The notes: generated from the letters alone by a model not told the origin. A stretch of DNA of 64,000 nucleotides from Hsuehochloa calcarea (GCA_036346395.1 CM070604.1:43613662-43677661); one strand, 5' to 3'; positions 51,580 through 62,639 are shown, counted from the stretch's first letter. Program-made: numbers and translations.

Positions 51580-51718
51580 GTAGTCATAGAAAAACCTCCA
51601 ACTAAGTATTGATCGTAGAAGTACTTACGACCAGAGAATGGTCGTGGAAAAACTCAACAACTAGAGGGTAAAAAACTTACGACTAGGTACTGGTCGTAGA
51701 AGCACTTACGATCGCTTA
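51580..51718. repeat. TCGTA...TACGA minisatellite, block 3 (intronic)
   Basis: Units such as GATCGTAGAAGTACTTACGA, then CCAGAGAATGGTCGTGG, lie in the presumed intron between exons 2 and 3 of the PF04195-type gene. They are the same motif family as blocks 1, 2 and 4. Confidence 0.8.
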
Positions 51719-52539
51719 ATAACATTTTTTTCTGACTTATGCAAATTGATGGTCGTTGGCGTGGTGATGGAGCAAGTCAAGGCTCCTCCAGTGTAAGATC
51801 GAGGAGGCCGACTAGAGGAGGGTGAATAGACAGTTTTAAAAACTTCTTTGGCTAAAACCAATTTATAATGCAGAAGACTAGCAAGCATACAAAGACATAT
51901 AAGCAATTAATGCAAGTAATGTAAATTGCTCAAAGTAAAACACAAGAACAAACCACAATTGAATGTTTTACCATGGTGTTCGGAGACTTGCCGGTCTCCC
52001 CTAGTCCACGTTGAAGCAAGCCCAACAGCGTTGGACCAGCTCCTCAATTGAGCCAACACATCCAAGGTAAGTACAACCACTTGGACCGGTTCTCACAACA
52101 CGAACCAACACCTCGATCCACTCAGGTTGCTCTTCCTCCACTCCGAAGATGGCAAGCACCAAACCACTCACAATCACGCCAGGCCTTCTCACAAGCTTGT
52201 TGAGAAGATCACCGGTACACGACGCCTCCACGCCATCTAGGTGTCAGTAAACACCAAGAGTAACAAGTCTACGACTTTCACTTGAACTAACCAAGTGTCT
52301 AAGCTCAATAGATACACAATCCACTACCTAAGACAACGCATGCACTTAGGGTTTACTCTCTAAGCTCACTAAGTGCAACACATGCACATAAGAGATGAGA
52401 GGGCTTGCTCTTTGCTCAAGAGAATGAATTGAGATGCCAAAGATTCTTTCCCAGCCAGCCAAGGTAGGTATATATAGCCCACACACAAAAACTAACCGTT
52501 GGAAACAAAATGCTGAAAAATCAGCACAAGCAGTACTAC

Positions 52540-53065
52540 CTCCGTTCATTGGCCGATATTACCACGCCTACACGACAAGCACAGTAACGGCTATATCAGA
52601 CGAGAAACTAGCCGTTGAAAAGTGTAGTGTGGTACTACCGCCAACCAATACGTGGTAGTTCTGATCTTTGGTGGTTCCGTTTCTGAAGGGCGGTACTATC
52701 GCTTCCACTTAGGTCCAACACATGGCTCCTACTGGAAAAAAACATACCACCGTTCGTTTTTCGGAATTACCTATGTGCGGTAGTTCCGCTCAAAGCACAG
52801 CGGTACTACCGACTTTCAAAGAGAAAACCAAAAGTCCAAAATGTGTCGTTCTGTAAAAAACGTACCGCAAGGATTTATGTACAGCCGACTTGCGGTAGTT
52901 CCGCCCAAACAACTCCGGTACTACCGCACTTCCAAGAGAGCAATAAAACTCAAAAAGGTGTTTTTCTGGAAAAAAAACATACTGTCGGATTTTTGGACCA
53001 TCCGGGCTGCGGTAGTTCTGCCATAAGAACTCCGGTACTACCGTATAGCGGTAGTTCCGCTTACT
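52540..53065. repeat. GCGGTAGT(A/T)CCGC palindrome cluster in element A
   Basis: Repeated imperfect palindromes TGCGGTAGTTCCGC, AGCGGTACTACCG and CCGGTACTACCGC occur at irregular 20-100-bp spacing (for example 52787-52810, 52892-52927 and 53011-53061). Each can form a short hairpin. Confidence 0.85.
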
Positions 53066-53689
53066 TAACGTTGGAACTACTGATATTCCTGAGAAAAGCT
53101 CAATTTGCAAAGTACATTTGCCAATTGACTTGCGATTCAAATAAGAGTTAAAGGTAAGATTCTCAACAAGTTGCAAAACACATTTGTCAACTTTTAGAAT
53201 CACACCATAAGGAATAAAGTACATGGACTAAAACCATTTGTAAAACATATTTGCAAACTAAAGTCATATGCTACAAAGATCATGTAAGAGCATCAATTAT
53301 TTGCAAAATACATTCGCAAATAATAGCAACACGCCACAAGGTTAAGGTGCATGGACTTCAACCATTTGAAAAACATATTTGTAAATTTCTGTCCCATGCT
53401 ACAAAGATTAAATGCATGAGCATCGCCTATTTACAAAAACACATTCCCAAATAATAGCACCATGCATAGATGAGCTAGAATAAGCACAATGAGATAGCAA
53501 CACATGACTAACTCATGCTACTAGTCAAGACCCCTCTTAATAGTACGTCAACTTATACTAGCAATCCGGTCTTCCAACCAAACACCAAGACCAGTAAAAG
53601 ACTAGGAACGCATCCTTAGCCCTAGCTAGTCATACCTTTGCCTTAAGCAACTTCTTGAAGCTTGATGAAACACATCTTCACTCCAAGTC

Positions 53690-53895
53690 TGGGTCCTTGA
53701 CTTTGATAATCATCAACTCGTGATGTTCTCTTTTACTTCGGGATCTTAACTCGATGCTCATCAACTCATGATGACATCCTTCATCCCGAGTCTTGATATG
53801 CATCAACACATGATGCATCCTTCACTAGACCTTCATCAACACATTATGGGTCTTCTCTTGACTTGATGATCAACTCGTGATGTCATCCAAATTCT
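53690..53895. repeat. ATCAACxxATGATG minisatellite in element A
   Basis: About five units of 40-50 bp contain CATCAACTCATGATG-type palindromes followed by a CTTCACT/CTTGACT phrase. A longer array of the same unit is in element B. Confidence 0.8.
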
Positions 53896-55861
53896 TCATC
53901 ATCCTGGAACATAACCTAATCATCCAACTCATAAAAAATGTTAGTTCCACAATATGATTATTATTAATTACCACACTATACCATTAACTCATAATGGTGG
54001 GACAAGATACTTCAATCTTTCCCTCTTTGGTAATTGATGATAACCACTTCAATTGCACATAATTGAATGTACATAAATGAGAGAACAAATGTGTATATAC
54101 TAACTACATAAGCTTTATATACTCAAGTATATGTTTCAACGTAAAGATCCTTAAAGTATGTGGAAACTAGAATATGGATCAATACTAATGAAACCATAAA
54201 ATATAGAGTGAACTCTTCCTAAATATGTGCATACACAAATGTGTAATAGGAACATATGCACATATGCACGTATTCAAGTTAGACTTCTGGTGGGGTTCAA
54301 CCTATATTTTGGCTCCGAGGAATGCAACAATATATATAAATATGATGTCGAATGCATACCTCCTTGAATTTCACCTTTATATCCAAATGAGACTACACAC
54401 TATATATAACAATAGAATTGTTAGTCTCACAAATAGATTTGTCATTAATCACTAAAACACTCTATTAACTCATAATGGCGGGTCTAGATCCTTCATCTGG
54501 CCAAAAAGCGTCTGCTCGTGAAAGTCGCCAACAAGGGAGGCACGAGCTCGAGCTCTGCTGTTCCGACTGGGTTATTTGCATGGTTCGCTGCAAAAATGGC
54601 TACTGCAGAGAAGGCAAAGGCGACCGAAGCGGCTGACGCACTCAAACGCAAAGCCCTCAAGATCAAGGTACCCTTTTACTACGATAATAAGTCTTTCGCA
54701 GTTTCTGCCTCTCGTGGCTTTGTCAAGCAACAATTAAAGGATAACTGGAAGAGTTTTATGTCTTTTGTGAAGGAAACCGCGGCTCCAGCAGTGTCTGCAG
54801 TCGAGGGCAGTGCTACCCTTGATGTGGTCGAGACAGGTCTCAACCATCCTAAGAGCTAAGAGGCTCAAGGAGCGGTAGTGCTCGCTCAAGACCCACGACC
54901 AGACATGGTCGTGGTTGAGAAGAAGTCGAAGAAATCTTCTTTAGGGAAGGTTTCTTCTAGATTCAAGATCAAAACTGGCGCACGAAGGTAGGTAAAAGGA
55001 CAAAAGCATAAGAACAACATTTACCTTTTGTTTTTTACCATTTGATGTTTCTTCCTTTTTGTAATCTTAGCCCGACTCCTTCAGCTCTCAAGGACATTCC
55101 TGTCGAGGAATTCATTGCTATTTCCATGGTAGTTGGAGAAATGACAGTGGTGGGGTCGAAGGGTCGTGGATCGTCCGAGTGGTGCAGGAAGTCATTGCTA
55201 CCGAAGCAACTGTGACCACAGTAGTGGTCGTAGAGGCTGAGGGGAAAACAGCGAGTGATGCAGCAGAGGCATCAGGCCAAGACAATGGATCGTTGGGCCA
55301 CCACGCTGGGGAAGGAAGTCACCATAGACGTTCCTCCTAGTCCCCAAGGAGCTGTCATCATCGAATCAGAAGAAGAAGAATATGCTAAAGCTGTCGTCAT
55401 CGAATCAGAAAAACATGAATATGCTAACTTCTTTTCTGAATTATTCGGCCCGACTTCCGTTGTGGGGTCCTCTGCTTTAAGGTCTTGTACCCGAGTTCCA
55501 CACCCCAAGGATATTCCTGACAGGGGGAATATTTTCGATGACGAGCGTCTCGAAAAGGTGTGGTGGAACCGGGTTCAAGAGCTTGATGAACTGAAGGACC
55601 CTGCAGGCATACTCTCCATGTTTGCTCAAACGAGCATCAACGTAAGTGCTCGTTACTCAATATTTATATATATAGCTTTTCTCGCCTCTCACTTTCCTTC
55701 TTTATGCAGAGAGCTCTAAAGCAAATTGTCACTTTTGTAGAGTACAACAGATAACTTGTACATCTACGACAGGAGAAGGCAAAACTCTGTGAGCAAGCAG
55801 AGAGATGGCAAGTCACTATTACTCGTAGTCATTTATGTTTTGACCACTTGCACAGCGCTAA

Positions 55862-56060
55862 TGGGGATTATCGTAGGAGAACTTACGACTATGTGCTAGT
55901 TGTAGAAGAACTTACAACCAGGAAAATATCGTAGGCGACCGGAGGATTATTGTAGAAAAACTTATAACTACATGCTGGTCGTGGAACAACTTACGACCAG
56001 AGAAATATCATAGAAAAACTTACCACTAGGTACCGGTCGTAAAAAGACTTGCAACCGCTT
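55862..56060. repeat. TCGTA...TACGA minisatellite, block 4
   Basis: Units such as ATCGTAGGAGAACTTACGAC and GGTCGTGGAACAACTTACGA follow the last recognised exon of the PF04195-type gene. The block ends just before element B. Confidence 0.8.
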
Positions 56061-56929
56061 GTCCTATACTCATGTCTACTCTTTTCCACTGTATGTTTAA
56101 GATCGAGGAGCCCGACTAAAGGGGGTGAATAGGTGGTTTTAAAAACTTATTTGGCTAAAATCGATTTCTAATGCGGAAACTAATAACAATACAGTTTTGC
56201 ACAATTAATGCCTAAATCAACTAGTCTTTACTAAGTGCACCAACAACATAATACTATTGATAATGATGGCAATCATACAAAGACATATAAGAAAATTGAT
56301 ACAATGAATGTAAATTGTAATAGTAAAGCACAAGAAGAACATACCACAATGACACAATGATGTTTTACCGTGGTGTTCAGAGACTTTCCGGTCTCCCCTA
56401 ATCCACGTTGAGGTAGGTCCAAACCAATTGGACCAGATCCACGAATTAAGCCAACACCTCCGAGGTAAGTCCAACCACTTGTACCAGCTCCAACACGAAC
56501 CCACATCTCGATCCACTCGGGGTTACTCTTCCTCCACTCTGGAGATGGCGACCACCAAACCACTCACAACCGCTCGGATTTTCTTATAACCTTCTTTGAG
56601 AAGATCACCGATGCAACTCCTCCAAGCCGTCTAGGTGTCGGCAAACACCAAGAGTACCAAGTCGAAGACGCTCACTTGAGCAAATCAAGTGTCTAAGCTT
56701 AAGTGGATATGCAATCCACTACCTAATGCAACACATGCACTTAGGGTTTGCTCTCTAAGCTCACTAAGTGCAACACATACACATAAGAGAGGAGAGGGCT
56801 TACTCTTTGCACAATAGAATGTATATAGCACCACCAACCTCTCCCACAACCGACCAAAGTGGGTATTTATAGCCCACACACAAAAAACTAGCCATTGGGA
56901 AAAAGATTCTAAAAAAATCAGCACGAGCG

Positions 56930-57400
56930 GTAGCACCACCGTTCATCGGCCGGTACTACCGCACTTCCATTGGCACACAGAAATGGCTATAATAAAGCCT
57001 TTGAAATAGCCGTTGGAAATGCAGCGCGGTACTACCGCCATTGAACTTGCAGTAGTTTCGCAAACCGGTAGTTCCGAAACACAATGGCAGTACTGTTGCT
57101 CTGTTTGAGGTCTGAAAACGGTCCTTACTAGAAATAATGTACCGCTTTATAAATCGGTTATACCGGGTTGTGGTAGTTCTGCGATAAGCACTGCGGTCGT
57201 ACCGCGATGCGGTAGTTCCGCCAAATGAACTCTAGTACTACCGCTTTCTAGGAGAGTAAAACATGTTCAGAAGGTGTCTCTCTGGAAAACACGTACCGCC
57301 AACTAAACTTCGATCCGACCGGGTTGCGGTAGTACCGCACCACTTTCCCTGTCATACTGAGGTGCGGTAGTACCGCCAACACAATGTCGGTACTATCGAT
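56930..57400. repeat. GCGGTAGTACCGC palindrome cluster in element B
   Basis: At least ten imperfect palindromes are present, such as GCGGTACTACCGCC, TGCGGTAGTTCCGCC and TGCGGTAGTACCGC. The spacing is similar to element A but the exact order differs. Confidence 0.85.
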
Positions 57401-58024
57401 TATCCTGAGAAAAGCTTAGTCAGCTTTCAAAACAAACTCGATTGCAAAGCACATTTGCCAATTGATGAGCGATGCAAATAAGGGTTAAAGGCAAGATTCT
57501 CAATAAGTTGCAAAACACATTTGTCAACTTTTAGAATCAACGTCACAAGGAATAAGGTACATGGACTTAAACCATTTGCAAAATACATTCGCAAACTAAA
57601 GTCACATGCTACAAGGTTTATACATGAGCCTTGACTATTTACAAAACACATTCGTAAATATCGGCAACATGCCACAAGGAGTAGTTGCATGAACTTCAAC
57701 CATTTGTAAAAATACATTTACAAATTATAGTCTCATGCTACAAAGATTATGATGCATGAGTTTCAACTATTTGCAAAACACATTCGCAAACAATAACACC
57801 ATGCATAGATGAGTTAAAGCAAGCATAATGAGCTATCAATATATGACTAACTCAAGCTACTAGTCAAGACTCCTCTTAATAGTACGGCAATCTATAGTAG
57901 TAATCCGGTCTCCAACCAAACACCAAGACCGGTAAAAGACAAGGAACACATCCTTAGCCCTAACTAGTCATACTTTTGCCTTGCACATACACTTGAATCT
58001 TGATGATGCACATCTTCTCTTCAA

Positions 58025-58395
58025 GACTGGGTCATTGACTTGATAATAATCATCAACATATGATGATTTCTTTTACTTCAGGTTCCTGACTTGAATATGC
58101 ATCAACCCATGATGCATTCTTTCACTTGACCTATATCAACACATGATGGATCTTCATGATCATCTCCTCTTCGAGACCTTGACATGCATCAACATATGAT
58201 GCATCCTTTACTCCAATCTCTTGACTTCATTATGATTAACACATGATGATCTTCTTCACTTCGAGATCTTGACTTGAACATCATTAACACATGATGATCT
58301 TCTTCACTTCGGGATCTTGACTTGAACATCATCAACACATGATAATTTCCTTAATCTCGAGTCTTGACTTGATGACAATCAACTCATGACGTCAT
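58025..58395. repeat. Expanded ATCAACACATGATG minisatellite in element B
   Basis: About eight units read ATCATCAACACATGATGAT or close variants with CTTCACTTCGGGATCTTGAC spacers. Two consecutive units near 58262 and 58310 are almost identical, pointing to recent slippage. Confidence 0.8.
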
Positions 58396-59049
58396 CCAAA
58401 GTCTCCATCGTCATGAAGCATTACCTATTCATCCAACTCATGAAAAATGCTAGTTCCACAATATGATTATCATTAATTACCACAACATACGATTAACTCA
58501 TAATGGTAGGACAAGATATTTCAATCTTTCCCTCTTTGGTAATTGATGATAACCACTTCAAATGCAAATAATTGAATGTAGATAAATACAAGTATATATG
58601 AACTACACAAATTTTATATACTCGAACAATATGTTTCAGAGTAGAGATATTTAATATATATGTGGAAAATAGAATATGGATCAGTACTAATAAAACAATA
58701 AAATATAGAGTGAACACCCCCTAAATGTGTGTATACATAAATGTGTAATAAAAACATATGCACATATTCAAGTTAGACTTTTAGTGGAGTTCAACCTATA
58801 TTTTGGATCCGAGGAATGCAATAATTTATAAGAATATGATGTTGAGTGCATACCTCTATGATTTTCTAATTTTTATCGAAATAAGACTACACAATAGGTA
58901 TATCAATAAAAGTGTTAGTCTCACATATAGATTTGTCATTAATCACTAAAATACTCTATTAACTCATAATGGCGGGTCTAGATTCTTCAGCCGCCTGCCT
59001 CCCATGCTCCTCGCCGACGCCGCCTCGCCGCGCCACGTGCCAGATCGAC

Positions 59050-60665
59050 CTGCCCCTAATCCACTTTAAGGTAAGCCAAACGAATTGGACCGGCTTCACG
59101 AATTAAGACAACACCTCAAATCCACTCAGGTTGATTTTCCTCCACTCTGGAGATGGTGAGCACCAAACCACTCACAACACTCGGGTCATCTCACAACCTT
59201 CTTTGAGAAGACCATCGGCACGACTCTTCACGAACTAAGACAACAACTCAAATCCACAAGGGTTGATCTTCCTCCACTCTGGAGAAGATGAACACCAAAC
59301 CGCTCACAACACCTGGGCCATCTCACAACCTTCTTAGAGAAGATCACCGGCACAACTCCTTCAAGTCGTCTAAGAGGCGGCAACCTCCAAGAGTAACAAG
59401 TCAGAGACGCCCACTTGAACAAATCAAATGCCGAAGCTCCATGGCTACACAATCCACCACCAAGTGCAACACATGTACAAGGATTTGCCTCTCTAAGATC
59501 ACTAAGTGCAACACATGCACATAAGAGCTGAGAGAGCTTACTCTTAGCTTAATAAAGAAGAATGGGGTGCCAGCACCCTTGCTCAACCAGACACAAAGGG
59601 GTATTTATACCCCTCACACCAAGAAACTGTCCATTGGAGTGAGATTCTAGCAAAAATAGGGAATCGGGTCTGACTGGCAACACATGGCTGGTAAAACCGA
59701 CCACCACTTCAACGACTAGAAAACTAGCCGTTACAAGCTCCGGCAGTCAGATCGCTCCACGCAAGAGCTCAAAAACACAGCTGAAAACGCTATTGGAACA
59801 GATTGATCGCGACGGTCAGACCGGGGTGAGGTCAGTTCGCACGAATAAGCGCGGTCAGTCTGGAATGCAAAGTACCATGAGCGACCTCCAAAAAAACGGT
59901 TCTAGAAAAGATTGATCGGTAAGGTCAAACCGCAGGACTGATCAAATCGCTACCCAGTAGCCGGTCAGACCGCCCAACAATTTCTAGAGAGAGGCACAAG
60001 ACATGCTCTCTGGAAAAAGGCAGCCGTCAACAAATGCCCGGTTGAACCACAAGGACCGGTCAGACCGCATATACAATGCTGGTCAGAACGGCTCCAAAAT
60101 TCTAGCAACCACAAAAGATGCATGTACCTCAACACTTTTCAAAACACATTTGCAAATATGAAGTACCATGCAAACAAAGGTTAAAACTAATACACAGCAA
60201 GTTGCAAAATGCATTTGTCAACTTTAGAATCATGTCACGAGGATTAGGACCATAGACTTGAACCGTTTATAAAACACATTAGTAAACTAAAGTCTTATGT
60301 TACAATGATTATGCATGAGCCTTAAATATTTGCAAAACGCATTCGCAGATACTAGCAACATACCACAGAGAGCTGGAGTAAGCATAATAAGCTATCAACA
60401 CATGACACACTTAAACTACTAGTCAAGACCACTCTTAATAGTACGACAAGCTACAGTAGCAATCCGGTCTCCCAACCAAACACTGAAACCTCTGAAATGA
60501 CTAAGAATCAAATCCTTAGCCTATGATAGTTATACATTTGCCTTGTGTATCCACCTTGAGCTTTTGGTTGATGACTCACATCTCGTCTCTAAGATCGGGT
60601 TCTTGACTTGTTCAACCTGGATGGTGTTAGAGGTAGTGGAGCCACCTGCCGACGAGGTACGACAC
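59050..60665. mobile_element. Element C, truncated third member of the A/B family
   Basis: From CCCCTAATCCACTTTAAGG (59053) the sequence is collinear with A and B (TTGGACCGG, CTCCACTCTGGAGATGG, CAAACCACTCACAAC...). It lacks the left ~200 bp. Its palindrome cluster (59650-60100) uses a different core, CGGTCAGACCG instead of GCGGTAGTACCGC. It contains a 132-bp tandem duplication (59097-59360). No gene is seen. Confidence 0.7.
59097..59360. repeat. 132-bp tandem duplication in element C
   Basis: CACGAATTAAGACAACACCT at 59097 and CACGAACTAAGACAACAACT at 59229 begin two adjacent copies of a 132-bp block. The block runs through CCTCCACTCTGGAGA and CACAACCTTCTT. The copies have several differences, so the duplication is not new. 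Confidence 0.85.
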
Positions 60666-60679
60666 GTGCTGCCAACATG

Positions 60680-60776
60680 AATAATCTAGACCCATCATTA
60701 TGAGTGAATGAAGTATTTTGGTAATTAATTACAATCGCTTTGTGGGACTAATATTTTTTATAAGTTGATGAAATAG
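60680..60776 (-). mobile_element. Inverted end fragment of the A/B family
   Basis: AATCTAGACCCATCATTATG followed by GGTAATTAATTACAATC and GTGGGACTAATATTTTTTAT is the reverse complement of the right-end motifs of A and B (CTCATAATGG...GGTCTAGATTCTTCA and TTAGTTCCACAATATG...). It marks either a fourth copy in opposite orientation or a rearranged end of element C. Confidence 0.6.
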
Positions 60777-60779
60777 GTG

Positions 60780-61250
60780 ATGTCCCATAATGATGAGTGT
60801 ATTTGGATGGGGCAGCTCGAGGACGAATTCTGGCACGTGCTGTCGTGGCGTGCGCTCAACCTCAAAATCGAGGCACCGACCGACCTCAACTCCCTATCGT
60901 TGTCCAGTGATCGAACCAACTCCTTCGGTGTTGTCGAGGCGTCCCACTCTCTGCGTAGCATCTGGGAGATCGACCTCCTCCCCACCGCTGTATCCGCGAG
61001 GTACACACCACCATGTGTGGCATCTTCACCAGTGAACGTTGCCTCTGTTTCTTCATCTTCCACGACCTCCCTCATTCCAACTCCACCATCACCACCCCTG
61101 TTGCTAGCACCCAAGATGCTCCCTTCGCCAAGGCCATCAAGGGCTCCACGCTGCAGCTCTTTGGCTTTGCTGAGAGATAGAGATAGAGAGGGGGGGGAGA
61201 GTAGGAGGAAGAAGATGAAGAAACATTTTTTTTTTGTTCGTGACATGTGA
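60780..61250 (+). other. Unrecognised 156-codon open frame
   Basis: ATG at 60780 opens a frame to TGA at 61250. It reads GQLEDEFWHVLSWRALNLKI at its start and becomes Ser/Pro-rich, then ends in a basic KKMKKH tail. The GC-rich stretch is also open on the minus strand, so coding is doubtful. No family is recognised. It could be 5' flanking sequence or captured gene sequence upstream of mTERF gene 2. Confidence 0.2.
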
Positions 61251-61519
61251 GGTCGTTGTTTAGAGGATAAGAATGTACCAACGAGGATAGAGCTGCTAGA
61301 GCACCTAGGCTTTGGGTCTGGACCGTGCCCAGGTCTAATGGTCCGCGTTGGACACAAATGCGGCCCGGGGTAGCAGCATACCCCGCAGGCCCACACGAGA
61401 CATACACGAGAAGATCAAGGAGAGGGACAACGGCACACACAACGCTAAAGCAGAGCGCTTAAGGCGTTGCGGTTTCACCTGGACGCCGGTAACACTTGCG
61501 CCGCCGCCGCAGCGACGAC

Positions 61520-62569
61520 ATGACCCACCTCCGGAAGCGCATCCTTTTTCTCCTCGTCCATTTCCCATCCCCTCCCTCCGCCTCCCACATCTCCTCCCCC
61601 TTCTCCCTCCACCGCTCCCTCCTCTCCACAACCGCGTCTATTTCCCCAGAACCCTTCGCCGTTGATGAGTACCTCGTCACCACCTGCGGCCTCACCCGAG
61701 CGAAAGCCCTCAAGGCCTCCAAGAAACTCTCCCACCTCAAGTCCCCCTCCAAACCTGACGCCGTCCTCGCCTTCCTCGCCGGCCTCGGCGTCTCCAACGC
61801 GGAGGTCACCACCCTCGTCGCCGGCGACCCACGCTTCCTCTGCGCTGACGTGGAGAGAACCCTGGCTCCCCGAGTCGCCCATCTCACCGACGTGGGCCTC
61901 TCGCGCTCCCAGGTCGCACGCCTCATCCCGCTCGCGCGCGCCTCCTTCCGCAATTACTTCTTCGGCGAAAACCTTGCCTTCTGGATCACGGTCTTCGGAT
62001 CTTTCGACAAGCTCCTCGAGGCTGTCAAGGTGAACTCTTGCCTCCTTGGCTCCGACCTCGAGAAGGTGGTCAAGCCCAACCTGGCCCTCCTCCAGCAATG
62101 TGGGATAACTGCCTCCGACTGCCCCTCCCATGGGCTTATGTCTCGGGTGCTCAGCATGCCCTGCAAGCACGTCCAGGATGCACTCGATCGCGTTGATGAG
62201 TTTGGCGTACCACGGGATTCGACGATGTTCTACCTTGCGCTTGTGACATTCGCAGTCTACTGCCCGGGGAAGATCGACAAGAAAATAGGTTTGTTTGAGG
62301 AGCTTGGGTGGTCGCGTGATGATCTGTTGGTTGCATTGAGGAAGGCACCAACAATCCTGGGTTTGACTGAGGAAAGGATGCGACGAAGTATGATGTTCCT
62401 GACGAGGGATGTTGGGCTGGAGATACCATACATCGCACGAAGGCCAGCTCTGCTGTTGTACAGCATTGAGCGCCGGATGGTGCCACGGCGTGATTTGCTC
62501 AAATTTCTCAAGGTGAAAGGATTGGTCGCGGGCAAATTTGACTTCTATGTTAGAATTGATCTCGGCTAA
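61520..62569 (+). CDS. Plant mTERF family protein, organelle-targeted (gene 2, C-terminally short)
   Basis: A single frame of 349 codons runs from ATG (MTHLRKRILFLL) to TAA. The start is the first ATG and sits in a context (CAGCGACGACATGACC) parallel to that of gene 1 (CAGCGACGCCATGATG). Residues 1-40 form a Ser/Leu/Pro-rich presequence. The mTERF repeats follow with near-identical phrases to gene 1: KLSHLKSPSKPDAVLAFL, LEKVVKPNLALLQQCGIT, WSRDDLLVALRKAPTILGLT and IARRPALLLYSIERRM. It then stops with FDFYVRIDLG, whereas gene 1 continues for about 40 residues including EKKFVQKFVDPYK. The role would be organellar nucleic-acid binding. The missing tail may reflect truncation by the retroelement sequence that begins shortly downstream, so function is uncertain. 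Confidence 0.85.
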   Translation: MTHLRKRILFLLVHFPSPPSASHISSPFSLHRSLLSTTASISPEPFAVDEYLVTTCGLTRAKALKASKKLSHLKSPSKPDAVLAFLAGLGVSNAEVTTLVAGDPRFLCADVERTLAPRVAHLTDVGLSRSQVARLIPLARASFRNYFFGENLAFWITVFGSFDKLLEAVKVNSCLLGSDLEKVVKPNLALLQQCGITASDCPSHGLMSRVLSMPCKHVQDALDRVDEFGVPRDSTMFYLALVTFAVYCPGKIDKKIGLFEELGWSRDDLLVALRKAPTILGLTEERMRRSMMFLTRDVGLEIPYIARRPALLLYSIERRMVPRRDLLKFLKVKGLVAGKFDFYVRIDLG

Positions 62570-62639
62570 CAACCCGAGAAATCCGGGAGACCACGTCTCC
62601 ACCTCGCGCCCTGATCGGGGGCGTTTCCAACTGTTTTTT

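Larger units (their letters stand above)
51792..54495. mobile_element. Non-coding repeat element A of a palindrome-rich family (~2.7 kb)
   Basis: The element begins TGTAAGATCGAGGAGGCCGA and ends GGTCTAGATCCTTCA (TG...CA). It interrupts an exon of the PF04195-type gene. The flanks TCCAG (51787-51791) and TCTGG (54496-54500) differ by two transitions and may be a decayed 5-bp target duplication. Landmarks in order are GACTAGAGGAGGGTGAATAG, a CACTTGGACCGG/CCACTCAGG block, a cluster of GCGGTAGTTCCGC palindromes (52540-53060), oligo-repeats of CATTTGCAAA type (53100-53460), an ATCAACxxATGATG minisatellite (53700-53890) and an AT-rich tail. No gene is present. LTR-like or Helitron-like origin cannot be decided. 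Confidence 0.75.
50615..55810 (+). pseudogene. Degraded multi-exon 'putative gypsy type transposon' (PF04195-like) gene
   Basis: Exon 1 (50615-51346) encodes the recognised domain: PVFQAYCECGLRLPTHPFI, ALEHFGVELVNLVPNSI-like text, then DVFIYLCDAYLTIPADLELF. It ends at donor G/GTAAGT. Exon 2 (51422-51546) starts after TTGCAG and joins in phase (KQ-D-LSQAEIDARVKLVCEK). Later exons are the piece ending PPA/G at 51791, resumed at about 54496-54987 (LAKKRLLVKVANKGG...), then 55071-55641 (donor AAC/GTAAGT), then from 55710 (RALKQIVTFVEYNR). Damage includes TAG at codon 8 (50636), a frameshift near 51105, TAA after NHPKS (54857) and insertion of element A. Proteins of this family occur in grass retroelements and their role is unknown. 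The shared minisatellite suggests that gene and blocks 1-4 belong to one host element. Confidence 0.7.
56094..58989. mobile_element. Non-coding repeat element B (same family as A, ~2.9 kb)
   Basis: The element begins TGTTTAAGATCGAGGAGCCC and ends GGTCTAGATTCTTCA, in the same orientation as element A and collinear with it throughout. It has GCGGTAGTACCGC palindromes at 56930-57400, a longer ATCAACACATGATG minisatellite at about 58025-58390, and the same AT-rich tail. No 5-bp target duplication was found, because its right end abuts element C or another fragment. No gene is seen. Confidence 0.75.

Noticed and set aside
51787..54500. Firm LTR classification of element A
   Set aside because: Ends are TG...CA, but the flanking pentamers TCCAG/TCTGG match at only three of five bases and no PBS or PPT applies, so the class is left open.
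61459..62602. 375-codon minus-strand frame opposite mTERF gene 2
   Set aside because: It is the antisense shadow of a GC-rich coding sequence; the plus strand clearly encodes mTERF repeats.
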